Notes: a model not told the origin generated them from the letters alone. Shown: positions 25,329 through 34,758, numbered from the stretch's first letter. The stretch: DNA of 64,000 nt from Salipiger pallidus (GCF_014643635.1 NZ_BMJV01000001.1:310001-374000); one strand, 5' to 3'. A program made the numbers and translations.

Positions 25329-26785
25329 GCGCGGGTCCCCCCGGTGGCGTCGGTGGTAATCTCGGTGGCCTTGGGATCACGGTTGCTCATCTGTTGCTGC
25401 GGCGTGATGCCCGCCGACCGCGTCGGCCCCGGCTCGGCGTTCGGGCCGCGTTCCTTGGGTGTTGGCGGGGTCAGCATATGGCGCAGGATATAGACGACGC
25501 CTGCCCCGAAGACCGCAAAGTAGATCACGATGAAGGCCACGAGCGACCAGCCCACCGCGCCTGCACCCAAAGGAGACACCGCGTCGGCGGTCAACAACTC
25601 TCCGTAGACAACGTAAGGCTGGCGGCCAACCTCGGTGGTGATCCAGCCGGCGATCACGGCAACAAGGCCTGACGGCCCCATGGCCACCATCAGTCGCCAC
25701 AGCATCGGCGTGGCGCCAAGGTTCCCGCGCCAGCGTGCCCACAGCCCCCAGAGCCCGGCCAGCACCATCAGCATCCCGAGCCCCACCATGACACGGAAGG
25801 ACCAGAACACCACAGCCACGGGCGGCTCCAACTCATCCGGCACCACGTCGAGCCCCGCAAGCGCCCCGTTCCAGCCCTTGCCGAAGATGACCGAGCTCAG
25901 ATGCGGGATCTCGAGCGCATAGCGCACTTCCCCCGCCTCTTGGTCCGGCAGCCCGAACAGGATCAACGGCGCGCCGTCCTCGTGACTTTCGAAATGGCCC
26001 TCCATGGCAGAGATCTTGGCAGGCTGGTATTCCAGCGTGTTGAGCCCGTGTTCATGGCCCAGCATGACCTGCAGGGGCGCGGTGACGGCGATCATCCACA
26101 TGGCCATGGAGAACATGCGCACCACACCGGGATTGTGCGACCGGCCCTTGAGAAGGTGCCATGCTCCGACACCGCCGACGATGAAGGCCGTGGTGAGGTA
26201 AGCGGCGGTCAGGGTGTGCGCGAGACGGTACGGGAAGGACGGGGTGAAGACGATGGCCCACCAATCCTCGGGGATGAACTGGCCCACCTCGTTCACGCCA
26301 AAGCCCTGCGGCGTCTGCATCCAGCTGTTCACGGACAGGATCCATGTGGCACTGATGGCGGTGCCGACGGCGACCATGGCGGTGGCGAACATGTGCAGCC
26401 CCGGCCCCACCTTTCGCCGCCCGAACAGCATGATGCCAAGGAAGCCTGCCTCAAGGAAGAAGGCGGTCAGCACCTCGTAGGCCATGAGCGGGCCCACCAC
26501 CGGTCCTGCCTTGTCGGAAAAGCCGGACCAGTTGGTGCCGAACTGGTAAGACATGACGATCCCCGACACCACGCCCATGGCAAAGCTGATGGCGAAGATC
26601 TTGAGCCAGTAGTTGAAGACGTTGAGGTAGGTTTCGTCCTTCGTCCACAGCCACATGGCGTTCAGCACGGCAAGGTAGCTTGCCAGCCCGATGCTGATCG
26701 ACGGGAATATGAAGTGGAAGGACACGGTGAACCCGAACTGTATCCGGGCCAGCATCAAGGCATCGAGCCCGAGGAAGCTGTCCAT
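25325..26785 (-). CDS. cydA: Cytochrome bd-type ubiquinol oxidase subunit I (CIO type)
   Basis: The 486-residue subunit I carries the hemes and quinol site. It shows the N-terminal RIQFGFTVSFHFIFP with the first heme-ligand histidine, FLEAGFLGIMLFG, and GRQPYVVYGELLTADAVSP. The Q-loop is short and DUF2474 rather than CydX accompanies it, both features of the CIO subfamily. Such oxidases allow respiration under low oxygen, cyanide or sulfide. I found no obvious FNR-type TTGAT-N4-ATCAA box in the 239-bp upstream region. Confidence 0.95.
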   Translation of the reverse strand: MDSFLGLDALMLARIQFGFTVSFHFIFPSISIGLASYLAVLNAMWLWTKDETYLNVFNYWLKIFAISFAMGVVSGIVMSYQFGTNWSGFSDKAGPVVGPLMAYEVLTAFFLEAGFLGIMLFGRRKVGPGLHMFATAMVAVGTAISATWILSVNSWMQTPQGFGVNEVGQFIPEDWWAIVFTPSFPYRLAHTLTAAYLTTAFIVGGVGAWHLLKGRSHNPGVVRMFSMAMWMIAVTAPLQVMLGHEHGLNTLEYQPAKISAMEGHFESHEDGAPLILFGLPDQEAGEVRYALEIPHLSSVIFGKGWNGALAGLDVVPDELEPPVAVVFWSFRVMVGLGMLMVLAGLWGLWARWRGNLGATPMLWRLMVAMGPSGLVAVIAGWITTEVGRQPYVVYGELLTADAVSPLGAGAVGWSLVAFIVIYFAVFGAGVVYILRHMLTPPTPKERGPNAEPGPTRSAGITPQQQMSNRDPKATEITTDATGGTRA

Positions 26786-27024
26786 AACATGTCTCCTGCC
26801 TGTGACTTTATATGCGAGTTAGGGCATCCCACGCCCCCGGCCAGTTGCACAATGTGGTCAGCTGTCGCGCGAGACGGGATGCCGCAGGGCAAAGTTTCCC
26901 TGAAATGTCACGTTTTCGCGCAATGCTCCCGAATCCGGGGAGATTTGTCATCGTCCCGTGACACGGGCGCAACATGCCTTTATGTGGGGCGCATAACTCC
27001 CCAATACCGGATACGGAGCTGCCC

Positions 27025-28506
27025 TTGTCCGATCGCCAGATGCCCCCCGCCCACCCTTTCGATTTTGACGCAATCGACGGGGACAAACTGCATGAAGAAT
27101 GCGGAGTCTTCGGCTGTATCGGTGTCACCGATGCCGCCAACTTCGTTGCCTTGGGCCTTCATGCCCTGCAACACCGTGGACAGGAGGCAGGCGGCATCGT
27201 CTCCTATGCCCCCGACCATGGCTTCAACTCTGCCCGCCGCTTTGGCTACGTCCGCGACAACTTCACCAAGCAGTCGCTGATGGAAACCCTGCCCGGCGCG
27301 CTGGCCATCGGCCACGTGCGCTATTCCACCGCCGGATCGAAGGGCGCCGCCATCCGCGACGTCCAGCCGTTCTTCGGCGAGTTCTCCATGGGCGGTGCGG
27401 CGATTGCCCACAACGGCAATATCACCAACGCAGAGGCCCTGCGCCGCGAGTTGATCGAGCGCGGCTCGATCTTCCAAAGCTCGTCGGACAGCGAATGCAT
27501 CATCCACCTGATGGCCCGTTCGCTTCAGCGTGACATCCCCTCCCGCATGGAAGACGCGCTGCGCCGCGTCGAAGGCGCGTTCTCGGTGGTCGCCATGACC
27601 CGCACCAAGCTGATCGGCGTGCGCGACGCGCTCGGCGTGCGCCCGCTGGTGCTGGGCAAGCTCGGCGATGGCTGGTGCCTGAGCTCGGAAACCTGCGCTC
27701 TCGACATCATCGGCGCCGAATTCGTCCGCGAGATCGAGCCGGGCGAGATGGTGGTCATCACCGAACAGGGGGTCGAAAGCACCAAGCCTTTCCGTGCCAA
27801 GCGCTCACGCTTCTGCATCTTCGAGCACGTGTATTTCTCGCGCCCCGACTCGATCATCGGCGGCCAGTCTGTCTACGAAACGCGTCGGCAGATCGGTGTG
27901 GAGCTTGCCCGCGAGGCAGCTGTCGACGCGGATCTCGTTTGCCCGGTGCCCGACAGCGGCACCCCGGCGGCCATCGGCTACGCGCATGAAAGCGGCATTC
28001 CCTACGGCATGGGGATCATCCGCAACCAGTACATGGGCCGGACCTTCATCGAGCCGACCGAACAGATCCGCAACATGGGTGTGCGCCTCAAGCTCAACGT
28101 CAACCGCGCGCTCATCAGGGGCAAGCGGGTCGTGCTGGTGGACGACTCGGTGGTACGCGGGACCACGTCGCGCAAGATCAAGGAGATGATCCTCGATGCC
28201 GGCGCGGCCGAGGTGCACTTCCGCATCGCCTCCCCGCCCACCGCCTGGCCGTGCTTCTACGGTGTCGACACGCCCCAGCGCGAAAAGCTGCTGGCGGCGA
28301 CCATGTCCGAAGAAGAGATGCGCGATCACCTCGGCGTGGATTCGCTGAAGTTCATCTCACTCGATGGCCTCTACCGCGCAGCGGGAGAGGACGGCGGACG
28401 CAACAACGCTCACCCGCAATACTGCGACGCCTGCTTCTCGGGGGAATATCCCGTGGAACCGGCGGACATGATCGAGAAAGGCTTCAAGCTGAAGGCCGCC
28501 GAATAA
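27025..28506 (+). CDS. purF: Amidophosphoribosyltransferase
   Basis: The 493-residue enzyme starts purine synthesis by making phosphoribosylamine from PRPP and glutamine. The N-terminal glutaminase nucleophile is C26 in HEECGVFG, implying removal of a propeptide. The PRPP motif VVLVDDSVVRGTT is intact. Cysteines in RFCIFEHVYF, AWPCFYG and YCDACFSGEYP match the ligands of the [4Fe-4S] cluster of the B. subtilis-type enzyme. TTG 27025 has GGAG 7 nt upstream; ATG 27040 is possible but lacks a ribosome-binding site. Confidence 0.95.
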   Translation: MSDRQMPPAHPFDFDAIDGDKLHEECGVFGCIGVTDAANFVALGLHALQHRGQEAGGIVSYAPDHGFNSARRFGYVRDNFTKQSLMETLPGALAIGHVRYSTAGSKGAAIRDVQPFFGEFSMGGAAIAHNGNITNAEALRRELIERGSIFQSSSDSECIIHLMARSLQRDIPSRMEDALRRVEGAFSVVAMTRTKLIGVRDALGVRPLVLGKLGDGWCLSSETCALDIIGAEFVREIEPGEMVVITEQGVESTKPFRAKRSRFCIFEHVYFSRPDSIIGGQSVYETRRQIGVELAREAAVDADLVCPVPDSGTPAAIGYAHESGIPYGMGIIRNQYMGRTFIEPTEQIRNMGVRLKLNVNRALIRGKRVVLVDDSVVRGTTSRKIKEMILDAGAAEVHFRIASPPTAWPCFYGVDTPQREKLLAATMSEEEMRDHLGVDSLKFISLDGLYRAAGEDGGRNNAHPQYCDACFSGEYPVEPADMIEKGFKLKAAE

Positions 28507-28526
28507 GGCCTCCGCCCATCGCTTCG

Positions 28527-28552
28527 AACGGCTCCCTTCGGGGAGCCGTTTT
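28527..28552 (+). terminator. Rho-independent terminator of purF
   Basis: AACGGCTCCC (28527-28536), a TTCG tetraloop and GGGAGCCGTT (28541-28550), then TT and a T-rich CGTTT. This is a textbook intrinsic terminator. Confidence 0.9.
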
Positions 28553-28770
28553 CGTTTCCGCACCGTATCCGGCACGAAGCCCGCGGGAGACCAATGCAAG
28601 CCCGCGGACAGGGCCGCACGTTTCTCGTTGGCAACTGTCTGCCGGTCTCCCGGCGCCTTCCTGCCCGCAGGACGCCAATCACCACGCCGTGACCTGCCGC
28701 CCCCTTATGGCGTGAGCTCGATGCCGGTATCTGTCTCGGACACGCTGTTGCAACGTTGGAGACGCAGGCT

Positions 28771-29034
28771 ATGGCACAGGAACTCACCCCCTCGAACGTC
28801 GCGAAAACCGCGACCCGCTCTGCTGACATTCCCCGCCGAGGCATCGTGCTGCTCGGAATTTACGGATCCGAAGAGGCCCCATCAGTACTCTTCCGCACCC
28901 CCGGCGGAAAGACCGGCAGCGCCCGCATTGGCGAACGCATCGCCGGGCTGCGGATCGTGGCGGTGGACGATGGGCGCGTCGCGCTGGCCAACGGCAAAAC
29001 CGCTCACTGGGTGAGCGTTCCCGGCAACGATTGA
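28771..29034 (+). CDS. Small PilP/GspC-like hypothetical protein (87 aa)
   Basis: The product has a short N-terminal linker, then a compact beta-rich module: RGIVLLGIYGSEEAPSVLFR, PGGKTGSARIGERIAGLRIV and DDGRVALANGKTAHWVSVPG. This order (L-x-G-I-x-G, then a reported parameter, then L-x-G-x-x-x-V) resembles the homology region of PilP and GspC proteins that meet secretins, but no pilus or secretion genes are nearby and no signal peptide is visible. ATG 28771 is chosen; an in-frame TTG 15 nt upstream is possible. The SDR gene follows 31 bp later. Confidence 0.6.
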   Translation: MAQELTPSNVAKTATRSADIPRRGIVLLGIYGSEEAPSVLFRTPGGKTGSARIGERIAGLRIVAVDDGRVALANGKTAHWVSVPGND

Positions 29035-29065
29035 CAACGGCGTGCAACCGGGCGACATCGATGCC

Positions 29066-29725
29066 ATGACACAGACGCCCGAGCCTCAGATCGCCATCGT
29101 TACCGGAGCCTCCCGTGGGCTTGGCTTTGCCCTCGCCGAAGCACTGGCCCCCCGTTTTCACGTTGTTGCGGTGGGCCGCACCACCGGCGGGCTTGAAGAT
29201 CTCGACGACCGCATCAAGGCACGCGGCGGCAGCGCCACGCTGGCGCCCATGGACATCACTAAGGCCGATGCCATGGCCCAGCTCTGCCGCTCTATCCATG
29301 ATCGCTGGGGCGGCGCCGCGCTCTGGGTGCATACGGCCGTCCACGCCGCCCCCCTCGCGCCTGCCAGCCACATGGCACCCAAGGATTTCGACAAGTCTGT
29401 CAGCACCAACGTGAGCGCCATGGGCCACCTCGTGCCCTACATGGCAGCCCTTCTGGGGACCGAAGGCCAAGCCCTGTTCTTCGACGATCCCCACGCTGGC
29501 GAGCGGTTCTACGGCCATTATGGCAGCACCAAGGCGGCGCAGATCGCCCTCGCCCGCTCCTGGGCTGCCGAGACGGTAAAGACCGGTCCGGACGTAAAGG
29601 TCCTCACCCCGCGCCCGATGAACACCACCACCCGGATGCGCTTCCATCCCGGCGAGGACAAGGATGCACTCGCCACCCCCTACGCCGAAGCCGCACGCCT
29701 GCTGGCCGAAGCCGGGCTGGACTGA
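29066..29725 (+). CDS. Short-chain dehydrogenase/reductase (SDR)
   Basis: The 219-residue protein has the NAD(P) motif TGASRGLGFALAEAL at residues about 13-27 and the catalytic Y-x3-K in YGSTKAAQIAL. The usual NNAG is replaced by HTAVHAAP, and the catalytic-serine region reads LFFDDPHAG, so the active site is unusual. The substrate is unknown. The upstream small gene is 31 bp away. Confidence 0.85.
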   Translation: MTQTPEPQIAIVTGASRGLGFALAEALAPRFHVVAVGRTTGGLEDLDDRIKARGGSATLAPMDITKADAMAQLCRSIHDRWGGAALWVHTAVHAAPLAPASHMAPKDFDKSVSTNVSAMGHLVPYMAALLGTEGQALFFDDPHAGERFYGHYGSTKAAQIALARSWAAETVKTGPDVKVLTPRPMNTTTRMRFHPGEDKDALATPYAEAARLLAEAGLD

Positions 29726-29754
29726 CACGCGCATCGCCTGACTGCCATGCAGGA

Positions 29755-29784
29755 GCCTCCGGCGGGGATATTTGAAGTCAAAGG
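29755..29784 (+). repeat. Dispersed repeat, left arm of an inverted pair
   Basis: GCCTCCGGCGGGGATATTTG followed by AAGTCAAAGG matches, in reverse complement, 29819-29846. The pair forms a long imperfect inverted repeat between the SDR gene and surE. Confidence 0.65.
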
Positions 29785-29818
29785 AAACATCGGGGTCCGC
29801 TCGGGCCAATGCGTTTTT

Positions 29819-29880
29819 CCTTTGACCAGAAATATCCCGGGGGAGAGCGCGCAGCGGCGCGCGAGGGGGCAGCGCCCCCG
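29819..29880 (-). repeat. Dispersed repeat, right arm with two GC hairpins
   Basis: CCTTTGACCAGAAATATCCC and a G-rich edge form the right arm. It is followed by a GCGCGC-AGCG-GCGCGC hairpin (29847-29862) and GGGGGC-AGC-GCCCCC (29865-29879). This modular layout is, from memory, a very common extragenic repeat in Rhodobacteraceae genomes. It ends 100 bp before surE. Confidence 0.65.
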
Positions 29881-29979
29881 GTTTGCAACGGTCCGAACCT
29901 GTTTTGCCACGGTGGCATGGGCCACGCGCTTGCCCCTCGCGTCCAGTTTCCGTATTCAGTCGCAAAGACAGGGGTTTTC

Positions 29980-30765
29980 ATGCGTATTCTCATCACCAAC
30001 GACGACGGCATCAACGCTCCGGGCCTTGCGGTGCTCGAGGCCATCGCCACCGAGATCGCCGGCCCCGAGGGTGAAGTCTGGACCGTAGCCCCCGCCTTCG
30101 AGCAATCGGGCGTTGGCCACTGCATCAGCTACTCGCGCCCCATGATGGTTTCCGAACTGGCACCGCGCCGCTGGGCCGCCGAGGGCAGCCCCGCCGACTG
30201 CGTCCTTGCGGGGATCCACGACGTCCTGGCCGACACCCCCCCCGACCTCGTGCTGTCCGGCGTCAACCGCGGCAACAACGCCGCCGAGAACGTGCTTTAT
30301 TCCGGCACCATTGGCGGTGCGCTCGAGGCGTCGCTGCAGGGGCTTCCGGCCATCGCTCTGTCTCAGTACCTGGGGCCGCAGACCAGCGACCTCGAGAACC
30401 CGTTCGAGGCGGCGGCGACCTATGGTGCTGCGGTGATCCGCGACATCCTCGAGAAAGCGCCGCAGGACGATGCGGAATACCGCCTGTTCTGGAATGTGAA
30501 TTTCCCGCCTGTGCCGGCCTCGGACGTGCGCGGCGTTTGCCTCGCGCCGCAGGGCAAGCGCCGCGGCACCTCGTTCGCCACCAAACCGCAGATGTCCCCT
30601 GCCGGGCGCAAGTTCCTGTGGGTCCAAGGTGGCGACCAGCGGGCCGAGGCGACGCCCGGCTCGGATGCGGCGCTCAACCTCGAGGGTCATATCTCGGTGA
30701 CGCCCATGCGGGCGGATTTCACCGCCCATGACATGCTCCCCGCCCTCAAGGACGCCTGGCCATGA
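29980..30765 (+). CDS. surE: 5'/3'-nucleotidase SurE
   Basis: The 261-residue metal-dependent phosphatase removes phosphate from nucleoside monophosphates and polyphosphate. The N-terminal metal site NDDGINAPG is at residues 7-15, and the family block [20 protein letters not shown] is intact. ATG 29980 is the family start; upstream codons run through repeat DNA. Its stop overlaps pcm (ATGA). Confidence 0.97.
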   Translation: MRILITNDDGINAPGLAVLEAIATEIAGPEGEVWTVAPAFEQSGVGHCISYSRPMMVSELAPRRWAAEGSPADCVLAGIHDVLADTPPDLVLSGVNRGNNAAENVLYSGTIGGALEASLQGLPAIALSQYLGPQTSDLENPFEAAATYGAAVIRDILEKAPQDDAEYRLFWNVNFPPVPASDVRGVCLAPQGKRRGTSFATKPQMSPAGRKFLWVQGGDQRAEATPGSDAALNLEGHISVTPMRADFTAHDMLPALKDAWP

Positions 30766-31406
30766 GCTTTGACGCCGAGGCCAAGATGCAGTTCCTCTTT
30801 GCCCTTCGCTCGCAGGGGATCACTGACCAGCGCGTGCTGCACGCGATGGAGAAGATCGACCGTGGCGCCTTCGTCAAAAGCTACTTCCCCGAGCGCGCCT
30901 ACGAGGACATGCCCCTGCCGATCCCCTGCGGGCAGACCATCTCGCAGCCCTCGGTCGTTGGCCTCATGACCCAGGCGCTGGAGCTCACGGGCCGCGAGAA
31001 GGTTCTCGAGATCGGCACCGGCTCCGGCTACCAGGCAGCGATCCTGAGCCAGCTGGCACGGCGGGTCTACACCGTGGATCGGCACCGCCGCCTCGTGGCC
31101 GAAGCGCGCGAGGTGTTTCAGAGCCTCGATCTTGCCAACATCACCGCCTTTACCGCCGACGGCAGCTTCGGGCTGCCCGACCAGGCCCCGTTCGACCGCA
31201 TCCTCGTGACCGCCGCCGCCGAAGACCCACCCGGGCCGCTCTTGGCCCAGCTGAGGATCGGGGGTATCATGGTGGTTCCCGTGGGCCAGTCGGACGCGGT
31301 GCAGCGCTTGATCCGCGTGACCCGCACCGACCAGGGCTTCGACTACGACGAGCTGCGCCCCGTGCGCTTTGTGCCGCTGGTGGAGGGCTTGGCCAAGGAC
31401 GGCTAG
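30762..31406 (+). CDS. pcm: Protein-L-isoaspartate O-methyltransferase
   Basis: The 214-residue cytosolic enzyme methylates isoaspartyl residues in aged proteins using S-adenosylmethionine. The SAM-binding motif [16 protein letters not shown] and the preceding GQTISQP segment are present. It overlaps surE by 4 nt, and the nlpD gene starts 65 bp after it, preserving the surE-pcm-nlpD order known from gammaproteobacteria. Confidence 0.96.
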   Translation: MSFDAEAKMQFLFALRSQGITDQRVLHAMEKIDRGAFVKSYFPERAYEDMPLPIPCGQTISQPSVVGLMTQALELTGREKVLEIGTGSGYQAAILSQLARRVYTVDRHRRLVAEAREVFQSLDLANITAFTADGSFGLPDQAPFDRILVTAAAEDPPGPLLAQLRIGGIMVVPVGQSDAVQRLIRVTRTDQGFDYDELRPVRFVPLVEGLAKDG

Positions 31407-31471
31407 ACCCACACCTGCTTTTGCCATGCCGTGACGTCCCGGACACAAGGGGCGCATCAGAGGACATCGAG

Positions 31472-32749
31472 ATGACCCGTTCCAACCGTCAGCCCCCTGC
31501 CCCTGGATCCGTCGTGCCGCTGCGTTTCATGACGCCGCTTGCGCTCGTGGCGGCGCTCGGCGCCTGCTCCGAGCCGCTCGATTACGACATGCGCGGCCGC
31601 ATGGGCGGCGCGGTCGACACCAGCGATGCAGCCCTCTCCGCAACGGCCGGTCGCCCACGCCCCGATGATCGCGGCATCATCTCCTACCCGAACTATCAGG
31701 TGGTCGTGGCACGGCGGAACGACACGGTCGCCTCGGTCGCGGGCCGCATCGGCGTGCCTGCCGGCGAGTTGGCGCGCTACAACGGCATGCAGTCAAACAC
31801 CAGCCTGCGCGACGGCGAAATCCTCGCGCTGCCGGGCCGGGTCTCCGAGCCGTCGCCTGCCACGGGCGCCACCGCCACCGGTCCAATCCGCCCTGCTGCC
31901 GAAGTGGACATCACCACGCTAGCGGGTAACGCCATCAACAATGCACCGGCGACCCCTGCGCGCGCCGCGCCCGCCGCCAATGATGGCAGCGGGGTGGAAC
32001 CGATCCGACACAAGGTCACCCGCGGCGAGACCGCCTACACCATCGCGCGGCTCTACAATGTGACACCCTCGTCGTTGGCGGAATGGAACGCGCTTGGCTC
32101 GGACCTGAGCCTGCGTGAAGGCCAGTACCTGCTGATCCCCGTGGGCAGCCCGGCCCCTTCGGCTTCGGCCTCCACCGCCCCGGCAGCGGCAAGTGCCGCA
32201 CCAGCCGTCGCCTCCGAAACACAAAGCAGCTCGTCCTCCTCCGGCATTCCCGAGCCCTCTGACACGCCTTCGGCCACCGCCGCCGACATCGAGCGCCCCG
32301 GCCCGGTGAGCGAGCCTGCTCCGAAGCCTGCGCCCGCACCGACACCAGCGCCGAAGCCTGCCCCCGAGCCGCAAAGCCCACCGGCACAAGCGTCGGGTGG
32401 CGGCAGCATGTCCATGCCGGTGAACGGCAGCATCATCCGCGAATATTCCAAGGGCAGCAACGACGGTATCGACATTTCGGCCACGGCAGGCACACCGGTA
32501 AAAGCGGCGGCCTCCGGTACCGTCGCGGCGGTGACCACCAACACCGAGAACGTGAAGATCCTTGTGATCCGCCACCCGGACGACGTGCTGTCGATCTACA
32601 CCCATATCGACAACCTCAGCGTCTCTAAGGGCGATGCAGTCAGCCGGGGCCAGAACATCGGCCAAGTCCGCGCGGGTGATCCCGCCTTCCTGCACTTCGA
32701 GGTCCGCAAGGGCTTCGACAGCGTGAACCCGATGACCTACCTGAACTGA
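31472..32749 (+). CDS. nlpD: NlpD-like lipoprotein: two LysM domains and a degenerate LytM (M23) domain
   Basis: The 425-residue protein has a signal peptide ending in a lipobox (LVAALGAC). LysM domains are at roughly residues 70-115 (YQVVVARRNDTVASVAGRIG) and 175-225 (HKVTRGETAYTIARLYNV). A Pro/Ala/Ser-rich linker and a C-terminal peptidase-M23 domain follow. The expected HxGxD metal site reads NDGID, as in E. coli NlpD, so it probably activates a cell-wall amidase rather than cutting peptidoglycan itself. ATG 31472 has AGAGGA upstream. Confidence 0.92.
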   Translation: MTRSNRQPPAPGSVVPLRFMTPLALVAALGACSEPLDYDMRGRMGGAVDTSDAALSATAGRPRPDDRGIISYPNYQVVVARRNDTVASVAGRIGVPAGELARYNGMQSNTSLRDGEILALPGRVSEPSPATGATATGPIRPAAEVDITTLAGNAINNAPATPARAAPAANDGSGVEPIRHKVTRGETAYTIARLYNVTPSSLAEWNALGSDLSLREGQYLLIPVGSPAPSASASTAPAAASAAPAVASETQSSSSSSGIPEPSDTPSATAADIERPGPVSEPAPKPAPAPTPAPKPAPEPQSPPAQASGGGSMSMPVNGSIIREYSKGSNDGIDISATAGTPVKAAASGTVAAVTTNTENVKILVIRHPDDVLSIYTHIDNLSVSKGDAVSRGQNIGQVRAGDPAFLHFEVRKGFDSVNPMTYLN

Positions 32750-32785
32750 CGGTTCCGCCTGACCGGATCGGTCATGGACCACACG

Positions 32786-32818
32786 ACGCAGCGCCCATCG
32801 GGCGCCGCGTTTTCGTTT
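32786..32818 (+). terminator. Rho-independent terminator of nlpD
   Basis: ACGCAGCGCCC (32786-32796) pairs with GGGCGCCGCGT (32800-32810) with one internal mismatch, then TTTCGTTTG. Confidence 0.75.
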
Positions 32819-32897
32819 GTCAGATCGGAGGTTTCTATGCCGCACCGTTTCCGCGCTGGATAATCCAGAAGCAAGCTGTCCCGGTGACCGGCACAGC

Positions 32898-32932
32898 AAA
32901 AAGGCAGGGGCCCAGCGGCGCCCTGCCTTTTT
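32898..32932. terminator. Bidirectional terminator between nlpD and the DUF815 gene
   Basis: AAAAAGGCAGGG (32898-32909) pairs with CCCTGCCTTTTT (32921-32932) around an 11-nt loop. Because A and T tracts flank both sides, it can stop transcripts from either strand; it lies 21 bp from the end of the minus-strand tat-linked operon. Confidence 0.88.
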
Positions 32933-32953
32933 CGATCCACAGTTCAGTCCGGA

Positions 32954-33796
32954 TCAGCCCAGCGAAACGCCTTCGCGGCCCGCAAGGTCGGTGAAATACT
33001 GCCACGCCACCCGTCCTGACCGCGCACCTCGGGTGGCCTGCCATTCGATGGCCTCGGCCTTGAGCCGCTCGGGCGCGATGCTGACGCCGTAGGCGGCGCA
33101 GTAGCCGTCGATCATCTCGAGGTACTCGTCCTGCGAACAGGGGTGGAAACCCAGCCAAAGGCCGAAGCGGTCAGACAGGGATACCTTTTCCTCGGTCGCC
33201 TCGCTGGGGTTGATTGCGCTCGAGCGTTCGTTCTCGATCATGTCCCGCGGCATCAGGTGGCGGCGGTTTGAAGTGGCGTAAAACAGGACGTTCTCGGGGC
33301 GGCCTTCGATGCCGCCGTCCAGCACTGCCTTGAGGCTCTTGTAATGCTGGTCATCGTGCGAAAACGACAGGTCGTCGCAGAACAGCACGAAGCGTTTGTC
33401 CGAGGCGCGCAGAAGGTTCAGCAGGCGCGCCACGCTGGGCAGATCCTCGCGCTGAAGCTCCACCAGCTTGAGATCATGGCCCTTAGCGCGCACGGCGGCA
33501 CAGACCGCCTTGACCACGCTTGACTTGCCCATGCCCCTTGCGCCCCAGAGCAGCGCGTTGTTCGCGGCCATGCCGGCGGCAAAGCGGGCCGTGTTGTCCA
33601 GCAGCGTGTCGCGGCTGCGGTCGATGCCCACCAGCAGGGACAGGTCCACCCGGTTCACCTGCGGCACCGGCTCCAGCCGGTCTGGCTCCGTGTGCCAGAC
33701 CAACGCTTCGGCAATGTCGAAATCCGGCGCGGCAAGAGGCGCCGGAGCAATACGCTCCAGCGCCGCCGCGATCCGCTCAAGAGCGTCTTCGGTCAC
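32954..33796 (-). CDS. DUF815 family AAA+ ATPase
   Basis: The 280-residue protein has Walker A GARGMGKSS and Walker B VLFCDDLSF, and the DUF815 tail ATEEKVSLSDRFGLWLGFHP. Family function is unknown; these ATPases are widespread in alphaproteobacteria. It overlaps tatC by 4 nt and so is the last gene of the tat operon. Confidence 0.9.
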   Translation of the reverse strand: MTEDALERIAAALERIAPAPLAAPDFDIAEALVWHTEPDRLEPVPQVNRVDLSLLVGIDRSRDTLLDNTARFAAGMAANNALLWGARGMGKSSVVKAVCAAVRAKGHDLKLVELQREDLPSVARLLNLLRASDKRFVLFCDDLSFSHDDQHYKSLKAVLDGGIEGRPENVLFYATSNRRHLMPRDMIENERSSAINPSEATEEKVSLSDRFGLWLGFHPCSQDEYLEMIDGYCAAYGVSIAPERLKAEAIEWQATRGARSGRVAWQYFTDLAGREGVSLG

Positions 33797-34758
33797 TTGC
33801 GGTCTTCCTTGTCGTCATCCGCCTCGGCGATGTCGGCGGCTTCCTCGTCGTCCTCGAACCACAGGCCTTGGGCCCGGAGCTCTTTCTCGCGCTTACGTTC
33901 CACCATGCGAACCAGAACGATCGAGATCTCATAGAGGCCATAGACCACCGCGAAGAGGATGATCTGGGTGGTTACGTCCGGCGGGGTCACCACGGCGGCA
34001 AGGCCGAGGATCGCCACAACGGCGTATTTGCGAACCGAGCCAAGACCTTCGGCAGACACCAGCCCAGCCTTGCCCATGAGGGTCAGCAGCACCGGCAGCT
34101 GGAAGCACAGCCCAAAAGCCATGATGAACTTCAGCGTGATGTCGAGGCTTTCGTTCACCTTGCCGAAGAAGGTGATGCGGATGCCCTCGTCCGCTGCGGG
34201 GGCAGCGGCAGGCGCGACCTCACCGGCGGGAATGCCGGCAACACCGTCACTCACCCGTTCGGCGGCGGTGCTGATGAGCCCGTTCATCACCGACGGCAGG
34301 TCGGCAAAGCCGAGGAAGAAGGCCATGGCCAGCGGCGTCACCACGAAATGCGCAAAGCTGGCGCCCAGCAGGAACATCAGCGGCGAGGCCACCAGGAACG
34401 GCAGGAAGGCGCCTTTCTCGGACTTGTAGAGCCCCGGCGCAACAAAGCGCCACAGCTGGTGTCCGATCACCGGGAAGGCCAGCGCGAAGCCGAACACCAT
34501 GGAAATGCGAAACAGCGTGAACAGGTATTCCTGCGGGCTGGTGTACTGCATCACCGGGTCCGGGTCCCCGAGCTGCATCAGCGTGTCCTTGATCGGCTCC
34601 AGCAAAAACTGCAGGATCGGCTCGGCCACGGTGAAGGCCAGCACGATGCCGATGATGAAGGCCACCACCGACCGGATCAGCCGGGTGCGCAGCTCGGCCA
34701 GGTGTTCGATCAACGGGGCCGAGCTGTCTTCGATCTCGTCACGGTCTGCGTGGCTCAT
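33793..34758 (-). CDS. tatC: Sec-independent translocase subunit TatC
   Basis: The 321-residue, six-helix membrane protein binds twin-arginine signal peptides. It begins with [13 protein letters not shown] and has the conserved [15 protein letters not shown] region. It is longer than E. coli TatC because of an Ala/Pro-rich insertion (about residues 165-195, [18 protein letters not shown]) in the periplasmic loop before helix 4 and a charged C-terminal tail. Overlaps with tatB and the DUF815 gene show tight coupling. Confidence 0.96.
   Translation of the reverse strand: MSHADRDEIEDSSAPLIEHLAELRTRLIRSVVAFIIGIVLAFTVAEPILQFLLEPIKDTLMQLGDPDPVMQYTSPQEYLFTLFRISMVFGFALAFPVIGHQLWRFVAPGLYKSEKGAFLPFLVASPLMFLLGASFAHFVVTPLAMAFFLGFADLPSVMNGLISTAAERVSDGVAGIPAGEVAPAAAPAADEGIRITFFGKVNESLDITLKFIMAFGLCFQLPVLLTLMGKAGLVSAEGLGSVRKYAVVAILGLAAVVTPPDVTTQIILFAVVYGLYEISIVLVRMVERKREKELRAQGLWFEDDEEAADIAEADDDKEDRK

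Noticed and set aside
24220-25380. 386-codon frame overlapping cydB
   Set aside because: Only its last 30 codons (DUF2474) look real; the rest is out of frame with cydB and low-complexity.
26786-27024. FNR/Anr box controlling cydAB
   Set aside because: No TTGAT-N4-ATCAA match was found; only unrelated short dyads.
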